From Linanthus parryae (Eukaryota; Streptophyta; Magnoliopsida; Ericales; Polemoniaceae): a DNA stretch of 64,000 bases. The stretch is taken from assembly GCA_023055425.1 (NCBI GenBank), contig JALGPY010000006.1, forward strand, positions 72,076,127-72,140,126, in the 5' to 3' direction. Positions 20,840 through 32,270 of this stretch are shown one piece after another. The notes beneath the pieces are model-generated. The model was given only the letters and a program-made list of their open reading frames with translations, was not told where the DNA came from and searched no databases. Position 1 is the first letter of the stretch. Every line of letters starts with the position of its first letter. The position numbers were made by a program, and so were the translations under genes.

Positions 20840-22126
20840 TTTTTAGAAAACAAGATGCCAAAACACTATTGGGCAGAAGCTGTGAATACAGCAAATTACA
20901 TTTTGAACAGATGCTTGATCAGACCTATCTTGAAGAAGACCCCCTATGAACTCTTCAAAGGGAGGAAGCCAAACATTTCATACTTCAGACCCTTTGGTTG
21001 CACATGCTATGTCCACAACAATGGTAAGGAAAACTTGGGTAAGTTTGATGCAAGAAGTGATGAAGGTATCTTTATGGGTTACTCTATTACTAACAAAGCT
21101 CATAGAATTTATAATAAAAGAACCAAGATGGTTGAAGAAAGTATTCAAGTTATTTTTTATGAAAGCTATGATGGTTCTTTGAGTGAAAGTTTTGCAGACT
21201 TGAATCTGAGCAAGCATGAATCAGAAGAAGAAGCAGAGAACTCACTTGGGTTGAAGAAAGGTTCAGAAGGAAACAGAAGTCATTTTCAAGACCTTGAACA
21301 TAGATCTCAAGGCCTTGAAAATAGGGATCAAAGCCTTGACAAGGATGATCAGAAAGATATAAGTGATCAGGCTACAACTTCAAGACCAGAGAAGCAATAT
21401 GGAGAGCCTGAACCGTGGTCTCCAAGAAAGAGATTCAAATATCTTTCTTCTCATCCAGCTGACAACATCAAATCTGAACCAACCACTGGTACACAAAAAA
21501 GATCACAGTTGAAGAATCTTTGTGCTTTTAATGCTTTTATTTCTCTTGTAAAACCCAAAATTGTTAAGGAAGCATTACAAGAAGCAGAATGGATTATATC
21601 TATGCAAAGTGAACTCAATGAGTTTGAAAGAAAGGAGTGGAACCTAGTTCCCCCACCAACAAACCAGTCTGTCATTGGTACCAGATGGTTGTTCAGAAAC
21701 AAATTGGATGAGAATGGCAAAGTGATCAGAAACAAATCAAGGTTAGTTTCTCAAGGTTACAACCAAGAAGAAGGTATTAATTATGAGGAAACTTTTGCTC
21801 CAGTTTCCAGGTTAGAAGCAATTAGAATTTTACTTGCTTTTCCATCTTACAAGAACATGAAACTATTTCAAATGGATGTGAAATGTGATTTCTTGAATGG
21901 TTACTTTCAAGAAGAAACTTATGATGCACAACCTCCTGGTTTTGAAAGTGACAAGTTTCCAGATCATGTTTATAAACTTTACAAAGCTCTGTATGGTTTA
22001 AAACAAGCTCCAAGAGCTTGGTACAAAAGATTGTCAAATTTTCTACTTGAAAATGATTTGAAAAGAGGATTGGTAGACAAGACCCTTTTCATAAAGACTC
22101 ATGAGAAAGATTTACTTGTAGTTTAG
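20840..22126 (+). pseudogene. Copia B integrase C-terminus and reverse transcriptase N-terminal half
   Basis: This continues from the integrase helix after the inserted LTR (MPKHYWAEAVNTANYILNR), then the copia-specific region PYELFKGRKPNISYFRPFGC and the linker with DARSDEGIFMGYS. The RT starts around 21560 (EALQEAEWIISMQSELNEFERKEWNLV, KLDENGKVIRNKSRLVSQGY, EETFAPVSRLEAIRILLA, LYGLKQAPRAWY). A TAG at 22124-22126 lies just before the catalytic YVDD. The linker at 21283-21345 holds three tandem palindrome variants that are translated as part of the protein. Confidence 0.88.
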
Positions 22127-23083
22127 ATTTATGTTGATGATATTCTATTTGGAGCTACTAATGATCTTCTATGCAAAGAATCCTCAAGTCTTATGAGCAG
22201 GGAATTTGAAATGAGCATGATGGGAGAGTTGAATTTCTTCCTTGGACTTCAAATACATCAATTGAAGAAAGGCATCTTTCTGCATCAAAGCAAGTACACT
22301 AGGGACTTGCTGAACAAATACAATATGGCTCAATCCAAAGAAATCAAGACTCCTATGAGTTCCACACTGTCCTTAGATAAGGATGAATCTGGTAAGAGTG
22401 TTAATGTAAAAGAGTACAGAGGTATGATTGGATCATTACTTTATCTTACTGCTAGTAGACAAGATATCATGTTCAGTGTGTGTATGTGTGTAAGATTTAA
22501 AGCTGATCCAAAGGAATCACACTTAAGTGCTGTGAATAGAATATTCAAACATCTCAATGGTACCAAAGACTTAGGGCTTTGGTATCCAAGACATTCTAAC
22601 TTCTCTTTGCATGGATTTTCTGATGCTGACTTTGCAGGTTACAAAGTTGATAGGAAAAGCACTTCTGGAACTTGCCAATTCATTGGATTCTCCTTGATCA
22701 GTTGGCATTCCAAGAAACAAAACTCAGTTGATTTATCAACAGCTGAAGGTGAATATATATCTGCTGGAGCATGTTGTTCACAAGTGTTGTGGATTGCTCA
22801 ACAGTTGAGAGATCTTGGATTTGATTTCAGAAGTATACCCATCAAATGTGACAACACTAGTGCAATATCAATTACAAAGTATCCTGTTCAACATTCAAGA
22901 ACCAAGCATATTGATTTCAGACACCACTTCATCAGAGATCAAGCTGTGAAAGGTGACATTGTTCTTGAATTTGTTTCTACTAACATGCAACTTGAAGATA
23001 TCTTCACTAAACCATTGCCAGATGAAAGATTTTCAGCTCTAAGACTGGAATTAGGCATGTTAAATAAAGATGCATTGGTTTAG
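22127..23083 (+). pseudogene. Copia B reverse transcriptase C-terminal half and RNase H
   Basis: Right after the TAG the frame reads IYVDDILFGATN, the RT catalytic motif, then GELNFFLGLQIHQLKKGIFLHQSKY, the thumb, and RNase H (GFSDADFAGYKVDRKSTSGTCQF, LSTAEGEYISAGACCSQVLW, HSRTKHIDFRHHFIRD, LEDIFTKPLPDERF). It ends at the TAG at 23081-23083, followed directly by GGGGGAG. This stretch is intact over about 318 codons and is the best-preserved copia domain in the window. Confidence 0.9.
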
Positions 23084-23551
23084 GGGGAGCATCAGGTAAG
23101 GAAGGTAAGTTATTATGTGTTTCAAAGATTTGAACTGATTTTCAAAGCCTTGAAAATCCTTTCAAAACTTTGATTTTACTTGTTTCAGTATAGCAGCGTT
23201 TCAAGACCTTGAAACTATTTTCAAAGCCTTGAAAGTAAGTCTGATAGTGAATAATTTTTGGATCATTCAGTATTGGGTGCTATCTTTGTAGATATTTGCT
23301 CAATATTGCCCCTACCTTTTTCAAAATTCTTTTTCAGCCAAATATAGTATTAAATTATTTATTTCCCCCGGATTCATCTTCTCTAATCATTACAGATCTT
23401 TTGAGATCAGAGAGATGCAGTTTCCTTTTCAAGCACAAACTCCTTCAGTATTTATCCTCTTCTCTTCTCCATCACTCCGTATCAAATCTACCTCTCTCTA
23501 TTCTTTTCCCAAACCCTAAGGAGCACTAGAAGAGCCTCTGATAGAATAAAG
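23084..23551 (+). other. Copia B spacer between pol and accessory ORF
   Basis: The spacer is non-coding, with GGGGGAG at its start and palindrome variants near 23143, 23203 and 23221. The 23400-23530 part is pyrimidine-rich, like the leader ahead of the copia A accessory ORF. Confidence 0.65.
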
Positions 23552-25198
23552 ATGGTCGGAGGTTCAAAACCTAGTTCTGAGAAGAAGAGAGAGACATTTG
23601 AGGATGTGGTTCAGACAATCAGTGGAGACTCAATTTCCAGGACTCCCAGTGCAGAAGCTGTTGCTGAACTCCCTCCACCAACGAAGAAGACTAAGAAGGA
23701 TGTGACACCATCTTCAGACAAGAAGAAAAACAAGAAAGAGAAGGCTGCTACAGAAAAACAACCAGAAAAAGAGATCTCAAGTCCCAAGAAGTTGAAGAAA
23801 AGGAAGAAAGCAACTCCAGCAGAAAAGGGAAAAGAGAAGGTGACAAAGGAAGAACCTAAAGACAATGTAGAGAAAGCCTTGCAGATCTACTCAAAGAACA
23901 CTGCTCCTAATGAATCTTGGTTCATCTCAAATACTTCAAAAGGTCAGTGGTTGGATGGTTTCGCCTCTAGGAAGATTGCTTTTTGTAGCTTGATCAGTAT
24001 GCCTATTTTGACTGGAATGAATCTGAATTGCATTACCATGTTACAGAAAATCTCTATGTGGTTCATGCTAAACCCTCCTGAGCTAGCCCACCCTAGACTT
24101 ACCGGATTCTTCTATCTCAACATGAAGCAACTTAAGAACTCTCCACACTTAGTAATCAAAACTAGAGTTGCTGGTGTTACTATGGAATTGGATCATGCTG
24201 AGTTTGCAACTGTTCTAGGCTGTCCTAAGAGGTATGACACACAGATTCATCCTCCCAAAAATGAAGCTTTGAAGTTGGCAAGAGAAGAATTCGTTCTACC
24301 CAATGTCCATGCCTCATCCAAACAGTTAACACGAACATTCCAAGGATTTGATCACTGAGAGAGTGTTATACATTATGTATTTGATCATGCATGGCTATGA
24401 AATTGATCTTCAGAAGCTTGTAATGGAACACAGATGTTTAGCCAAACAGATCAGATAAATCATCCTTTGCCTTGTGAATTTTCTCACTCTGTTCTTCCAA
24501 CACCTTGAAATTCCAACTATTAGTGAAGAGTCTATCACTTCTGGGATTGGTATGCTAAATTAGAAATCCCTTGAGAAGATTGGATTAGTGAAGACCAAGG
24601 AAAAAATGTGGAAGTTGTATTCAGACTTGACAGAAGAAGAGTTGAATGCAAAGAAATTTGTTAAGCCCAAGACCTTGACCCCTACTTCAAGCCAGACCTC
24701 TCAGTCCCCTAACTTTTCTTCAATTCTTCAGAGACTTGATGGTTTAGAAATGGACAATAGTGAAATCAAATAGAATCAGCATGGGTTTCAGACTGATCTC
24801 AGACAGGTCAAATACATGGTGGAGACCATCTTTGGAAACATGACTGTGTTTGATGTCCTTGAGGATGAAGAAGGTGCCAAGAAAGATGTTTCTGACAAGA
24901 ACTTTCCCAGTGAACACTCCAACCAGGAAGAGGCTGCTCAAGTCGAGAATAAAGGAAAGAAAGTGGTAGTTGAATAAGCTGCTCAAGAGGGTGATGAAGT
25001 AGACAGTCTTGATTCAGATGCCTTGTTGATAAACCTGAAGAAGAAGAAGAAGAAGAAATCTCCAAAGGCTGCTACTACAGACAAGGCTGAAGAAGAGACT
25101 GCTGATGTGAATGAAGAAGTTGCAGAAGACCATGACAATGATGAAGACAATGAGGAAGAGAAAGGAGATCAGGATGGAGATGATGACCCAACCCCATA
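23552..25198 (+). pseudogene. Copia B accessory (third) ORF, frameshifted
   Basis: This starts at the ATG at 23552. Residues 1-110 are a lysine-rich charged tail (KKNKKEKAATEK and similar). Then comes a folded part homologous to that of copia A: NESWFISNTSKGQWLDGFASRKIAF, HPRLTGFFYLNM, VAGVTMELDHAEFATVLGCPKRYD. The frame shifts at about 24350, with stops at 24358, near 24455 and near 24560, and again after 24770. The remainder encodes WKLYSDLTEEELNAKKFVKPK, matching copia A's WKFYSELSKDELGEKEFVKPK. A very acidic tail (DHDNDEDNEEEKGDQDGDD) ends at the TAA at 25196-25198. There is no hydrophobic membrane segment. Its function is unknown. Confidence 0.75.
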
Positions 25199-25645
25199 AA
25201 ATCTTTCCTACTCTTTCTTTCCAACTCCTTATTTTAAATTTATTTTCAAAGTATTCCAAAGACACTGATCCAAAATTTTCTCATTCTTTTTAATAAAAGT
25301 CAAAAAGGGAGAGAAATCTTAGGTTTTTTGTTTATATTTTGGTGACCTATCTTTTTGGTCAGTATGATTTATTTGTAGGATTTATTTGGACTTATGTGTT
25401 TTCCTGTAATCACTGATTAAGTTGGATCTTTTTGGAATTAATGTGGTACTACTATTTGAACTGTGTGCTAATCAGTATTTTTTGCAGAAACTAAGATTCA
25501 AACAGATTGAGGTTTCACAAGGCAGGCCTTGAACTAGTTTTCAAAGCCTTGAATCAGGTTTCACAGGCAGAGCTATTTCAAGGCCTTGAAACTGGATTCA
25601 AAGCCTTGAAACTATCTGACATGTATGCACATACTATGGGGGAGT
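25199..25645 (+). other. Copia B 3' spacer and polypurine tract
   Basis: The spacer is non-coding. It has AAAAAGGGAGAGAAA at 25302-25316, in the same relative place as in copia A, and TATGGGGGAG at 25636-25645 next to the LTR. Five palindrome variants lie between 25515 and 25612. Confidence 0.7.
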
Positions 25646-26783
25646 TTTTCTGAACTCTTCTAATCTGATTCTATCTCTCTCACCCCTATGCTTGATCTGC
25701 TATTATTTGATGATGAAAGACAAACGATTTTTTTTATATCTAACACCATTTATTCCATCTGTTTGACTCATTTTTGCAGGGAAATATTATTTCCTAGTTT
25801 GCAGGATTGGTTTCCTAATCTGGATTTTGTAAGAAAGGAAACTTGGAGAGAATGTGATTATGTGATCAATAAAGACACTCCTAACAGCTTCTCAATTCTT
25901 TTAAAGACAAGATCAGATCAATATCTCAGAATATTATGATCAAGTATCCGTTGGAGAAGGCTGTTTGAAGAGTCAAAGTCGTTGCCTACGAAATAGGGAG
26001 TTTGTTGCTGAAAATCTGGGAAGATTCGCAGAGCTTTAAGTTTTATAAATAGAGCCCAGTTTGAAGAAAAAATAGACAACATTCAACGGGCAAAAAGAGA
26101 GACACATTTCAAGATTGACAAGCATCAAAGAAGCACATCATTCTCACAATCCAACTCACAGAAGACCACTGCATTCTTCATTGTAGTTTTACACTTTCAG
26201 TGTTCTTCTGAATTGCACTTCATTTGTATATCATTCTTATACTAATTATGTCTCTCATTATCAAGGATTGTTCAAAGTGAACAATAGAGAATTCTTATTT
26301 AATCAGTTAGCTAGAGAAGGTACCAGATAGGTTAGAGAGAACCACAAGCTGTAACAGAGTAAGGCATATTTATGTGCTTGAGATCTAGGGCTTAGCTTTT
26401 GATTAATAAGAATTGTGTTGAAAATCCTGCAGGGAGAAGATCCCTGAGGTAGAGACATAGGTCCAAGTGGACTGAAATCTATAAATTATGTGTCTCCTGC
26501 ATTTACATTTCATTTACATACTTAGTTTTTACAGCATTCAAACTAGTGTGTTTTCAAGGGTTTGAAACTCTTTTCAAGGCCTTGAAAAAGACTTGTCTGC
26601 TTTCTTTTAAACTGTATTTCATTCCAAGGGCTTGAAACTGTTTTCAAGGCCTTGAACTTCACTGCTCTTCATAGAAACTCTTATCTTCTACAAGTTTTGC
26701 AAAAATTTGACATACTCTATCCAACCCCCCCCCCCCCTTCTAGAGTATATGTGCTGCATATCTATCTGCATACTCCACTTTCA
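25646..26783 (+). repeat. 3' LTR of copia B
   Basis: The LTR is about 1.14 kb. The left edge is set by the polypurine tract (exact base uncertain) and the right edge by the CACTTTCA end shared with copia A. Segments such as GATGAAAGACAAA near 25710 align with copia A's LTR near 14355. It contains an oligo-C hairpin at 26712-26748 and palindromes at 26557, 26573, 26625 and 26641. Confidence 0.75.
26712..26748 (+). other. Oligo-C hairpin in copia B LTR
   Basis: ATACTCTA (26712-26719) and TAGAGTAT (26741-26748) form the same 8-bp stem as in copia A, around a run of 13 C. Confidence 0.75.
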
Positions 26784-27049
26784 CTTATTTATTGCACTAA
26801 TTTGAAAAGAGGGGCGATATGATTGCCAAGACTTGCTAATCTTGATAGCTGCATGAAATTGACAAGTGACACTCTTTTATCGGCCTTACTTGCTGACTTG
26901 TAGCCATGGCGTCGCCATGGACCATCCTTGTTGTAAATAAGTGTTGTCTCATTTACAAATTAGTCCATATTTAATTGTCGTGTAAGAACAATAACTTGTC
27001 GATCAATCCTTTTCGATCCACGAATTTTCCAAATAATTGAGAACATGTG
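26784..27049. other. Intergenic DNA downstream of copia B
   Basis: I see no gene or clear repeat here. Confidence 0.4.
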
Positions 27050-27960
27050 TCACTGTTTAATCATTTCTCCTCTTTAAATGTGTCAACAGGCAAAAAATAA
27101 GTGATTTGCCAGTGACTCTTCCAACAAAGACTAGGAAAACCATTTCCAAGCAACCAGTCATAAAAGGAAAGGGGAGAATGCATCAAAGAGGGGGGATCAA
27201 GAAAATTCCAGAAAGAACCAAGAAGGTTGCAATGTCTAAAGAGGTGATCCAAAGACTCCACAGCAACACCACAACCTCAACAAAGATTTAGGTGAGATGG
27301 GATGAAGTAACTCAAGGCTTCATTAGTACGATGTTTATGGTGTAAAAGTAACTAGGCAAAGAGCATAAGCTTGGGAGGGAGGGGAGCTTCCAATCCTTGC
27401 CATCAGAAGGCCAATTGTTGATAAGTTGAAAACAAGAAGATAAAGAGAAGTGACCAGAGCTCTCAGTTATCCATCTGGGACTGTGAGGTTGGTTAGAGGA
27501 AGGAATGAAAGGAGTGTTGCAAAGCAGACTGATCACAATTATGGGGAGTTGGAAGGAGATGGCCAAAGTTCCACTCCTCCAAGCCTCACAAACTTGTCTA
27601 ACATACCATTTATCTTCAAATTGAGTTAAGGAACCCTGGATAAGGCTTCTAACAGAGAAATTGATATTTTCACCATCATTTCTAAAACTGACATTCCCTC
27701 AACTAAGTTAATTTGTATCAAGTTCTTGTGTTCACCACATCCTTACCCCATCAGAGACTTCCCCAAACAAAGGACCACCACTACTCTTGATTTTGTATCT
27801 GCTAGATAGGATCCTTCTCCACATACTGTCCTTATTCTTTGACATTTTCAACACTGGCATGCCAGTAAATCACTATTCAAGGTCTTGGCTTTTCAAAGGC
27901 ATATCTAAGTTCATGCAGATGCGCCATACAGCTCCGCCCTTGCATTTTGCGGTTCTTTTG
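27050..27960 (-). pseudogene. LINE remnant, zf-RVT (C-terminal) region
   Basis: Read on the - strand, pieces resemble the C-terminal part of plant LINE reverse transcriptases. In order: MWRRILSSRYKIKSSGGP near 27800; then SSGHFSLSSCFQLINNWPSDGKDWKLPSLPSL around 27340-27480; then VESLDHLFRHC...FWNFLDPPS around 27180-27260, the zinc-binding zf-RVT segment. Stops and frameshifts separate the pieces, so it is a dead fragment. No RT catalytic motif is visible in this stretch. Confidence 0.75.
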
Positions 27961-28740
27961 CATAAATAGAAGTTTTCCTACTCAATGAACTCTTTATGAA
28001 TACCTTATCTTAGGAATTTCATGATTAATAAAATAATAATGCTAGGCATCACTAGGCGGTCCTCGTAGCACTTTTAGATCACAATTTTGTGACGTTGATT
28101 GTGAGGTGCTAGAGGTACATGATTGATAATTTTGGTGTGGAAAACATAAACATATCCGAAGTATACGATTAAAGAAGGGATTATGTATAGAATGATGCTC
28201 AAAATGTGTGCGGACACTTGGTGTTTTCGAAGATATTTACTGAATAAAAATGACAATTACGCTGATGTTATTCCTTTTGTTTTGAACAATCTTGACAGTG
28301 TTTGGATTATAAATGCTACTCAGCGTTCGGGAGACAGTTGCTTGAGAATTATAGGAGAATTTGGCTGCTCAGTCTTAGTTTTCGTGTTTAATGTATCCCT
28401 TTGATAGAAAAGAAAGGTGACGTTTTCTCAAAAAAAGAAATGTGACTATTAGACTTCTTTTTTTGAGGAGAATTAGACTTCTTATTATATGGTCGTAACT
28501 TAGCTACTTAGTGATTAAAGAAAATATAACCACCGAGAAGACTAAAGAACACCTAGAGTTGCAAAAGAGATGGTCTTCCTAACTTTGTGGCATTAACCTT
28601 CGGTCCTGACCTCTCACTCACTCTTCTTAACTTTATCGAACAGGGAGAGCAAGATAAGAGACTTGTTACCTTGACATATGGTAAAGTAAAATTCAACAAG
28701 GAATTGTTGAAAGGTAGGACATAATTGGCATGCATAGGTA
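27961..28740. other. Intergenic DNA, no recognised feature
   Basis: The stretch is AT-rich. I see no gene, RNA gene or definite repeat apart from the left copy of the target duplication of the next element (28731-28740). Confidence 0.4.
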
Positions 28741-28920
28741 AAGGGGCGGAGGCAGCACATGGCCAGGTAAAGCACGTGTCTCACCCCTGTTGTAGAAAAT
28801 TACTTTTGCATACTTAATATTTAAAAAAATATACAACTTTGTCCTAGGTAAAACTACAAAGACTCTACTCCTTAAAACTACAAAAAAGTTCTACCCTATT
28901 TAAAATCCTCCCTCCGCTCC
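28741..28920. mobile_element. MITE-like insertion with 10-bp target duplication
   Basis: The 180-bp insertion is flanked by exact direct repeats tgcataggta (28731-28740 and 28921-28930). Its ends are inverted: GGGGCGGAGGCAGC at 28743 against GGAGCGGAGGGAGG read on the other strand from 28920 (12 of 14 match). It has no coding capacity. A 9-10 bp duplication favours a Mutator-type non-autonomous element; hAT (8 bp) is the alternative. Confidence 0.75.
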
Positions 28921-28930
28921 TGCATAGGTA

Positions 28931-29385
28931 TGAGGTTCGAGATTCCTAAATAGTACTAGGATAGATTCAAGAGTAGTGTAATAATACTAAAAAAATTGTC
29001 CAGAATTTTGTCCCTTTCGAGCTTTCAATAAGAAAATAACGATTGCAGTGGAAATTTAGCTAAACAAATAATGCAGTAGAAACTACTTGAATCCCACATT
29101 AAAATTGAAAATATTACTTAAACACCCTTGGATTACTGTGACCAAAATCCAACAAACTTAAACCCCTCAGAATCTGTGTTTTATATCATGGATATCCATC
29201 ATAGATATAGAACTCCTTGTAACCAGATCTCTCCCTCAACAAACTTTTCCCTACAAATTTACAACTAATTTGCATCAACCTTTTTTTTCCAATCTCATTT
29301 CACTCACAATGTCTTGTGCATACAGTTCACCCTCCCTCTACCTTATCACGTTTATTTATAATTACTCTCTCTCTCTCTCCTTCCT
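28931..29385 (+). other. Upstream region of the mannanase gene
   Basis: This is non-coding. A pyrimidine patch (CTCTCTCTCTCTC, about 29366-29380) lies just before the TATA box, as in many plant promoters. I recognise no other cis-element with confidence. Confidence 0.5.
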
Positions 29386-29393
29386 TATAAATA
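29386..29393 (+). promoter_or_regulatory. TATA box of the mannanase gene
   Basis: TATAAATA lies 86 bp ahead of the ATG at 29479, predicting a transcription start around 29415-29425 and a 5' UTR of about 60 bases. Confidence 0.7.
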
Positions 29394-29478
29394 ACCACCA
29401 AACTCATCACACTTTCTATCTTCCCATAACACCTATCAATCAACCAACACCACACTTGCACCAAACACCCCAAACCCG

Positions 29479-32080
29479 ATGGCATTCTTTGAAAGAGATA
29501 GTAGTAGTAGCTGTGGTTATGTTTGGGGCTTATTCCTGCTCATAATTTGCAATGCTAGGATTTCACTATCACAATCTCCTCAAGGATTTGTTCAAACTAT
29601 GAACACAGCATTTCTCCTAAATGGTTCCCCATTTCTCTTCAATGGCTTCAACTCCTACTGGATGATGCATGTTGCTGCTGATCCAACACAAAGGTACAAA
29701 GTCTCCAACGTCTTTCGCGACGCTGCCGCTGCGGGCCTGACCGTGTGTCGGACATGGGCGTTTAGTGACGGAGGTGACCTTGCTTTGCAGATATCTCCCG
29801 GCATATACGACGAGCGTGTCTTTGAGGTTTTTAACTATGTATTCCTAACAATTTCTTCTTGTGTGATAGGTAAATTCCTTTGTAAACACTCTTAATAAGT
29901 TTAAGGTCTAGCCCTAGAATGGGTGTCTTATATCCTCTAATGCATGGGCGGACCCAAGTAATGAGTTGTGGGGGCTATAATCATGATGGATTCAGAAATT
30001 TAACTTAGTGGGGGCTAAAAAAACTCAGAGCTTAAAAGTAGTGTTTTTTTTACAAAATGTAGAAATTTGGGGGAGGCGTGTTAAATTGTGATTCTAGTGG
30101 AGACTAATTAGATCAAACTGTAAATACAAGGTAAAATATGCAAGTTATAGAAAACGAGTGGGACGGATCCGTCCATGGCTATAGCCCCACTCAACTTTTC
30201 GGAACTATAATTTTACCATCTATTTTGTCTTCTGGATTCATTTTAGCCACCCACTAACATTAAACAATGACTCCCATTACTTAAGTTTATTCATCAAAAT
30301 GCACTCTTTTAAAATTTAGGCCCATTGTGACAAAATTATAAATCTGCATTTACACTATTACACACCTACTATATATAACCACATTGTAACGCAAATTTTG
30401 TTTCCTTAAATGTTAAATTGATTTCGGTTGAATTCGTTCATTAGCTCCCATGCCATTGATCTCTGATGAACTTGTTATCATTATCGTCCACTGCAGAGCC
30501 TTGATTTCGTGATATCGGAGGCAAGAAAGTACGGTATTCGCTTGATTTTGAGCTTGGTGAACAATTACGGAGACTATGGAGGAAAGCCACAGTATGCAAA
30601 TTGGGCAAGAGCTGCTGGTGTGCCGATAGATGCGGACGACGACTTCTATACCAATCAAGCTGTCAAAGATTACTACAAGAACCATATCAAGGTATACATT
30701 GTTGACATAGCCATCAAAACATAAGAACAACATGCAGAAACTTAGTCTTATTTCCTTGTATTCTTTCCCTAATTTTAAATGACAATTTGTCTTTTTTTTA
30801 AATGATTAAAAAGTTGCTTACTTTAAAAATGTTACAAGTTTAAAAAAAATTAGCTATTTCTTTAAGAAAAGATTTGCTTACTTTTCTTCTATTTTAGCTC
30901 CTAGAAAAAAAAATAGCTCTAACAAAATTGAACAAAATATAATGCTTTTATGATGTAAGAAAAGGTAAAAAGTCACCTAAAAAAACGGAGCCTTAGTAAT
31001 TTTTTCAAGTTCATATTACAGATAGTTCTTACACGAGTCAACACGGTTACCGGGGTGGCGTACAAAGATGACGCGACGATCATGGCATGGGAGCTAATGA
31101 ACGAACCGCGCTGCCTAGATTACTCTGGGAAAATCCTAAATGTAAGCAACCGTTCCTTTCGTGCACGACTAAAACATACACATTTTGCTTATGCTATCGC
31201 GGTATTTAGCTATTACGCTTGTACGACAGGGATGGGTGCAAGAGATGGCAACTTACGTTAAATCCATCGACAGCAACCACTTGTTAGAAATCGGAATGGA
31301 AGGCTTCTACGGGGACTTAATCCCCGACCGGAAGCAGTACAATCCTGGCTATCAAGTTGGGACCGATTTCATTCTTAATAATCTTGTTGACGAGATAGAT
31401 TTCGCCACCATCCACGCGTACCCTGATATTTGGTAAAAGCACACTACCTCTGTTTCGCATCTTTCTTCCCAGTTGACTTCACTGGTCACTTTGACACACT
31501 AATTTAGCTAATTTAAGGTCTGCACTATTATAAAAAGTTAACATATTTTCGTATCATATCGTTAAATAAATTAGTTGGTCAAAGTGATATCTAAAGTCAA
31601 CTGGGAAGAAAGAGAAGGAACGGGCCAGAGTACGAGATTTTCAATATCTGAAGAAGTACATCCTATCTGTGAAAGATAACTTGTATCCGAATGTGCAGGC
31701 TTCAGGGACAGGACGACCACGCGCAAATGAGGTTTATGCAGAGGTGGATGGTGAGTCACTGGACTGATTCGAGAGACGTACTGAAGAAGCCAATAGTTCT
31801 CAGTGAGTTTGGGAAATCAAGTAACGATACTGGGTATACCTTAAGTGCAAGAGACGGGTACATGAATGAGATCTATACGGACATTTACAGATTTGCGATG
31901 ACCGAAGGAGGCATTGGGGGTGGCTTGGTTTGGCAGATAATTGGGGAAGGGATGATGGAACAGTTTGACGATGGATACGCGATCGTTCTATCGCAGAACC
32001 TGTCAACCAATGCTGTAATCAGTCAGCAGTCTAACTTGATGACAGCACTCGGGCATAGAATTGGAAGAACCCAAGTTTAG
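29479..32080 (+). CDS. Mannan endo-1,4-beta-mannosidase (GH5 family)
   Basis: This is a secreted enzyme that cleaves internal beta-1,4 bonds of cell-wall mannans and glucomannans. There are five exons: 29479-29826, 30497-30691, 31022-31141, 31230-31432 and 31699-32080. All four introns are GT-AG, and the coding total is 1,248 bases (415 aa plus stop), normal for plant mannanases. After the ATG comes a hydrophobic signal peptide ([10 protein letters not shown], about residues 15-24). Family motifs: [29 protein letters not shown], the acid/base glutamate in WELMNEPR (E209) and the nucleophile in VLSEFG (E325), then WQI near the end. The frame is clean and all key residues are present. The neighbouring gene is convergent. 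Which mannanase paralogue it is cannot be told from this window. Confidence 0.93.
29943..30177. mobile_element. Possible MITE in intron 1 of the mannanase gene
   Basis: CATGGGCGGACCC (29943-29955) faces an inverted copy GGATCCGTCCATG (30165-30177), 11 of 13 matching, around 235 bp of non-coding DNA containing GGGGGCTA-type motifs. No target duplication is evident, so this is tentative. Confidence 0.45.
31447..31630. mobile_element. Stowaway-like MITE in intron 4 of the mannanase gene
   Basis: The 184-bp element is flanked by TA (31445-31446 and 31631-31632). Terminal inverted repeats include a perfect 18-bp stretch CTTTCTTCCCAGTTGACT (31461-31478) against its complement at 31595-31612, continuing with mismatches to over 40 bp. 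The ends (CCTCTG... and ...CAGAG) resemble Stowaway termini. It occupies most of intron 4 without touching either splice site. Confidence 0.78.
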
Positions 32081-32270
32081 AATTAGCTATGAAATGACAA
32101 AAACAGTATACCGTGTTAACCAATACACAAGAGTACGGAAGAAACTCCACCTGGTATTTATATTTTCTTGAGTTGTAATTCTCGAGTTCTAATAAGCGAT
32201 AGCTCAGGACTCTGATCTATGAGAAGTACAAAAGCCTGTCTCGTAAAAATATTGCCGACCTCAAGCTCAG
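32081..32270 (+). other. 3' UTR region of the mannanase gene
   Basis: The non-coding sequence after the stop has AT-rich stretches and an AATAAG at 32191 that could serve for polyadenylation. No canonical AATAAA is seen before the duplication. Confidence 0.45.

Larger units (their letters stand above)
15801..26783 (+). mobile_element. Copia B: SIRE-like Ty1/copia element, 5' end outside window, degraded
   Basis: In order this holds the gag C-terminus, protease, integrase (interrupted by a Gypsy-type LTR at 17555-20839), reverse transcriptase, RNase H, accessory ORF, polypurine tract and 3' LTR. It belongs to the same lineage as copia A, from the same layout, palindromes and LTR end, but has more stops and frameshifts. 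It is the oldest layer of the nest, because both copia A and the solo LTR sit inside it. Confidence 0.88.

Noticed and set aside
825..25198. Calling the copia accessory ORF an envelope gene
   Set aside because: No signal peptide, membrane helix or cleavage site is visible in either copy; the position alone is not enough.
29270..29545. Upstream + strand open frame overlapping the mannanase start
   Set aside because: It lies in another frame, spans the TATA box and leader, and has no recognisable protein.
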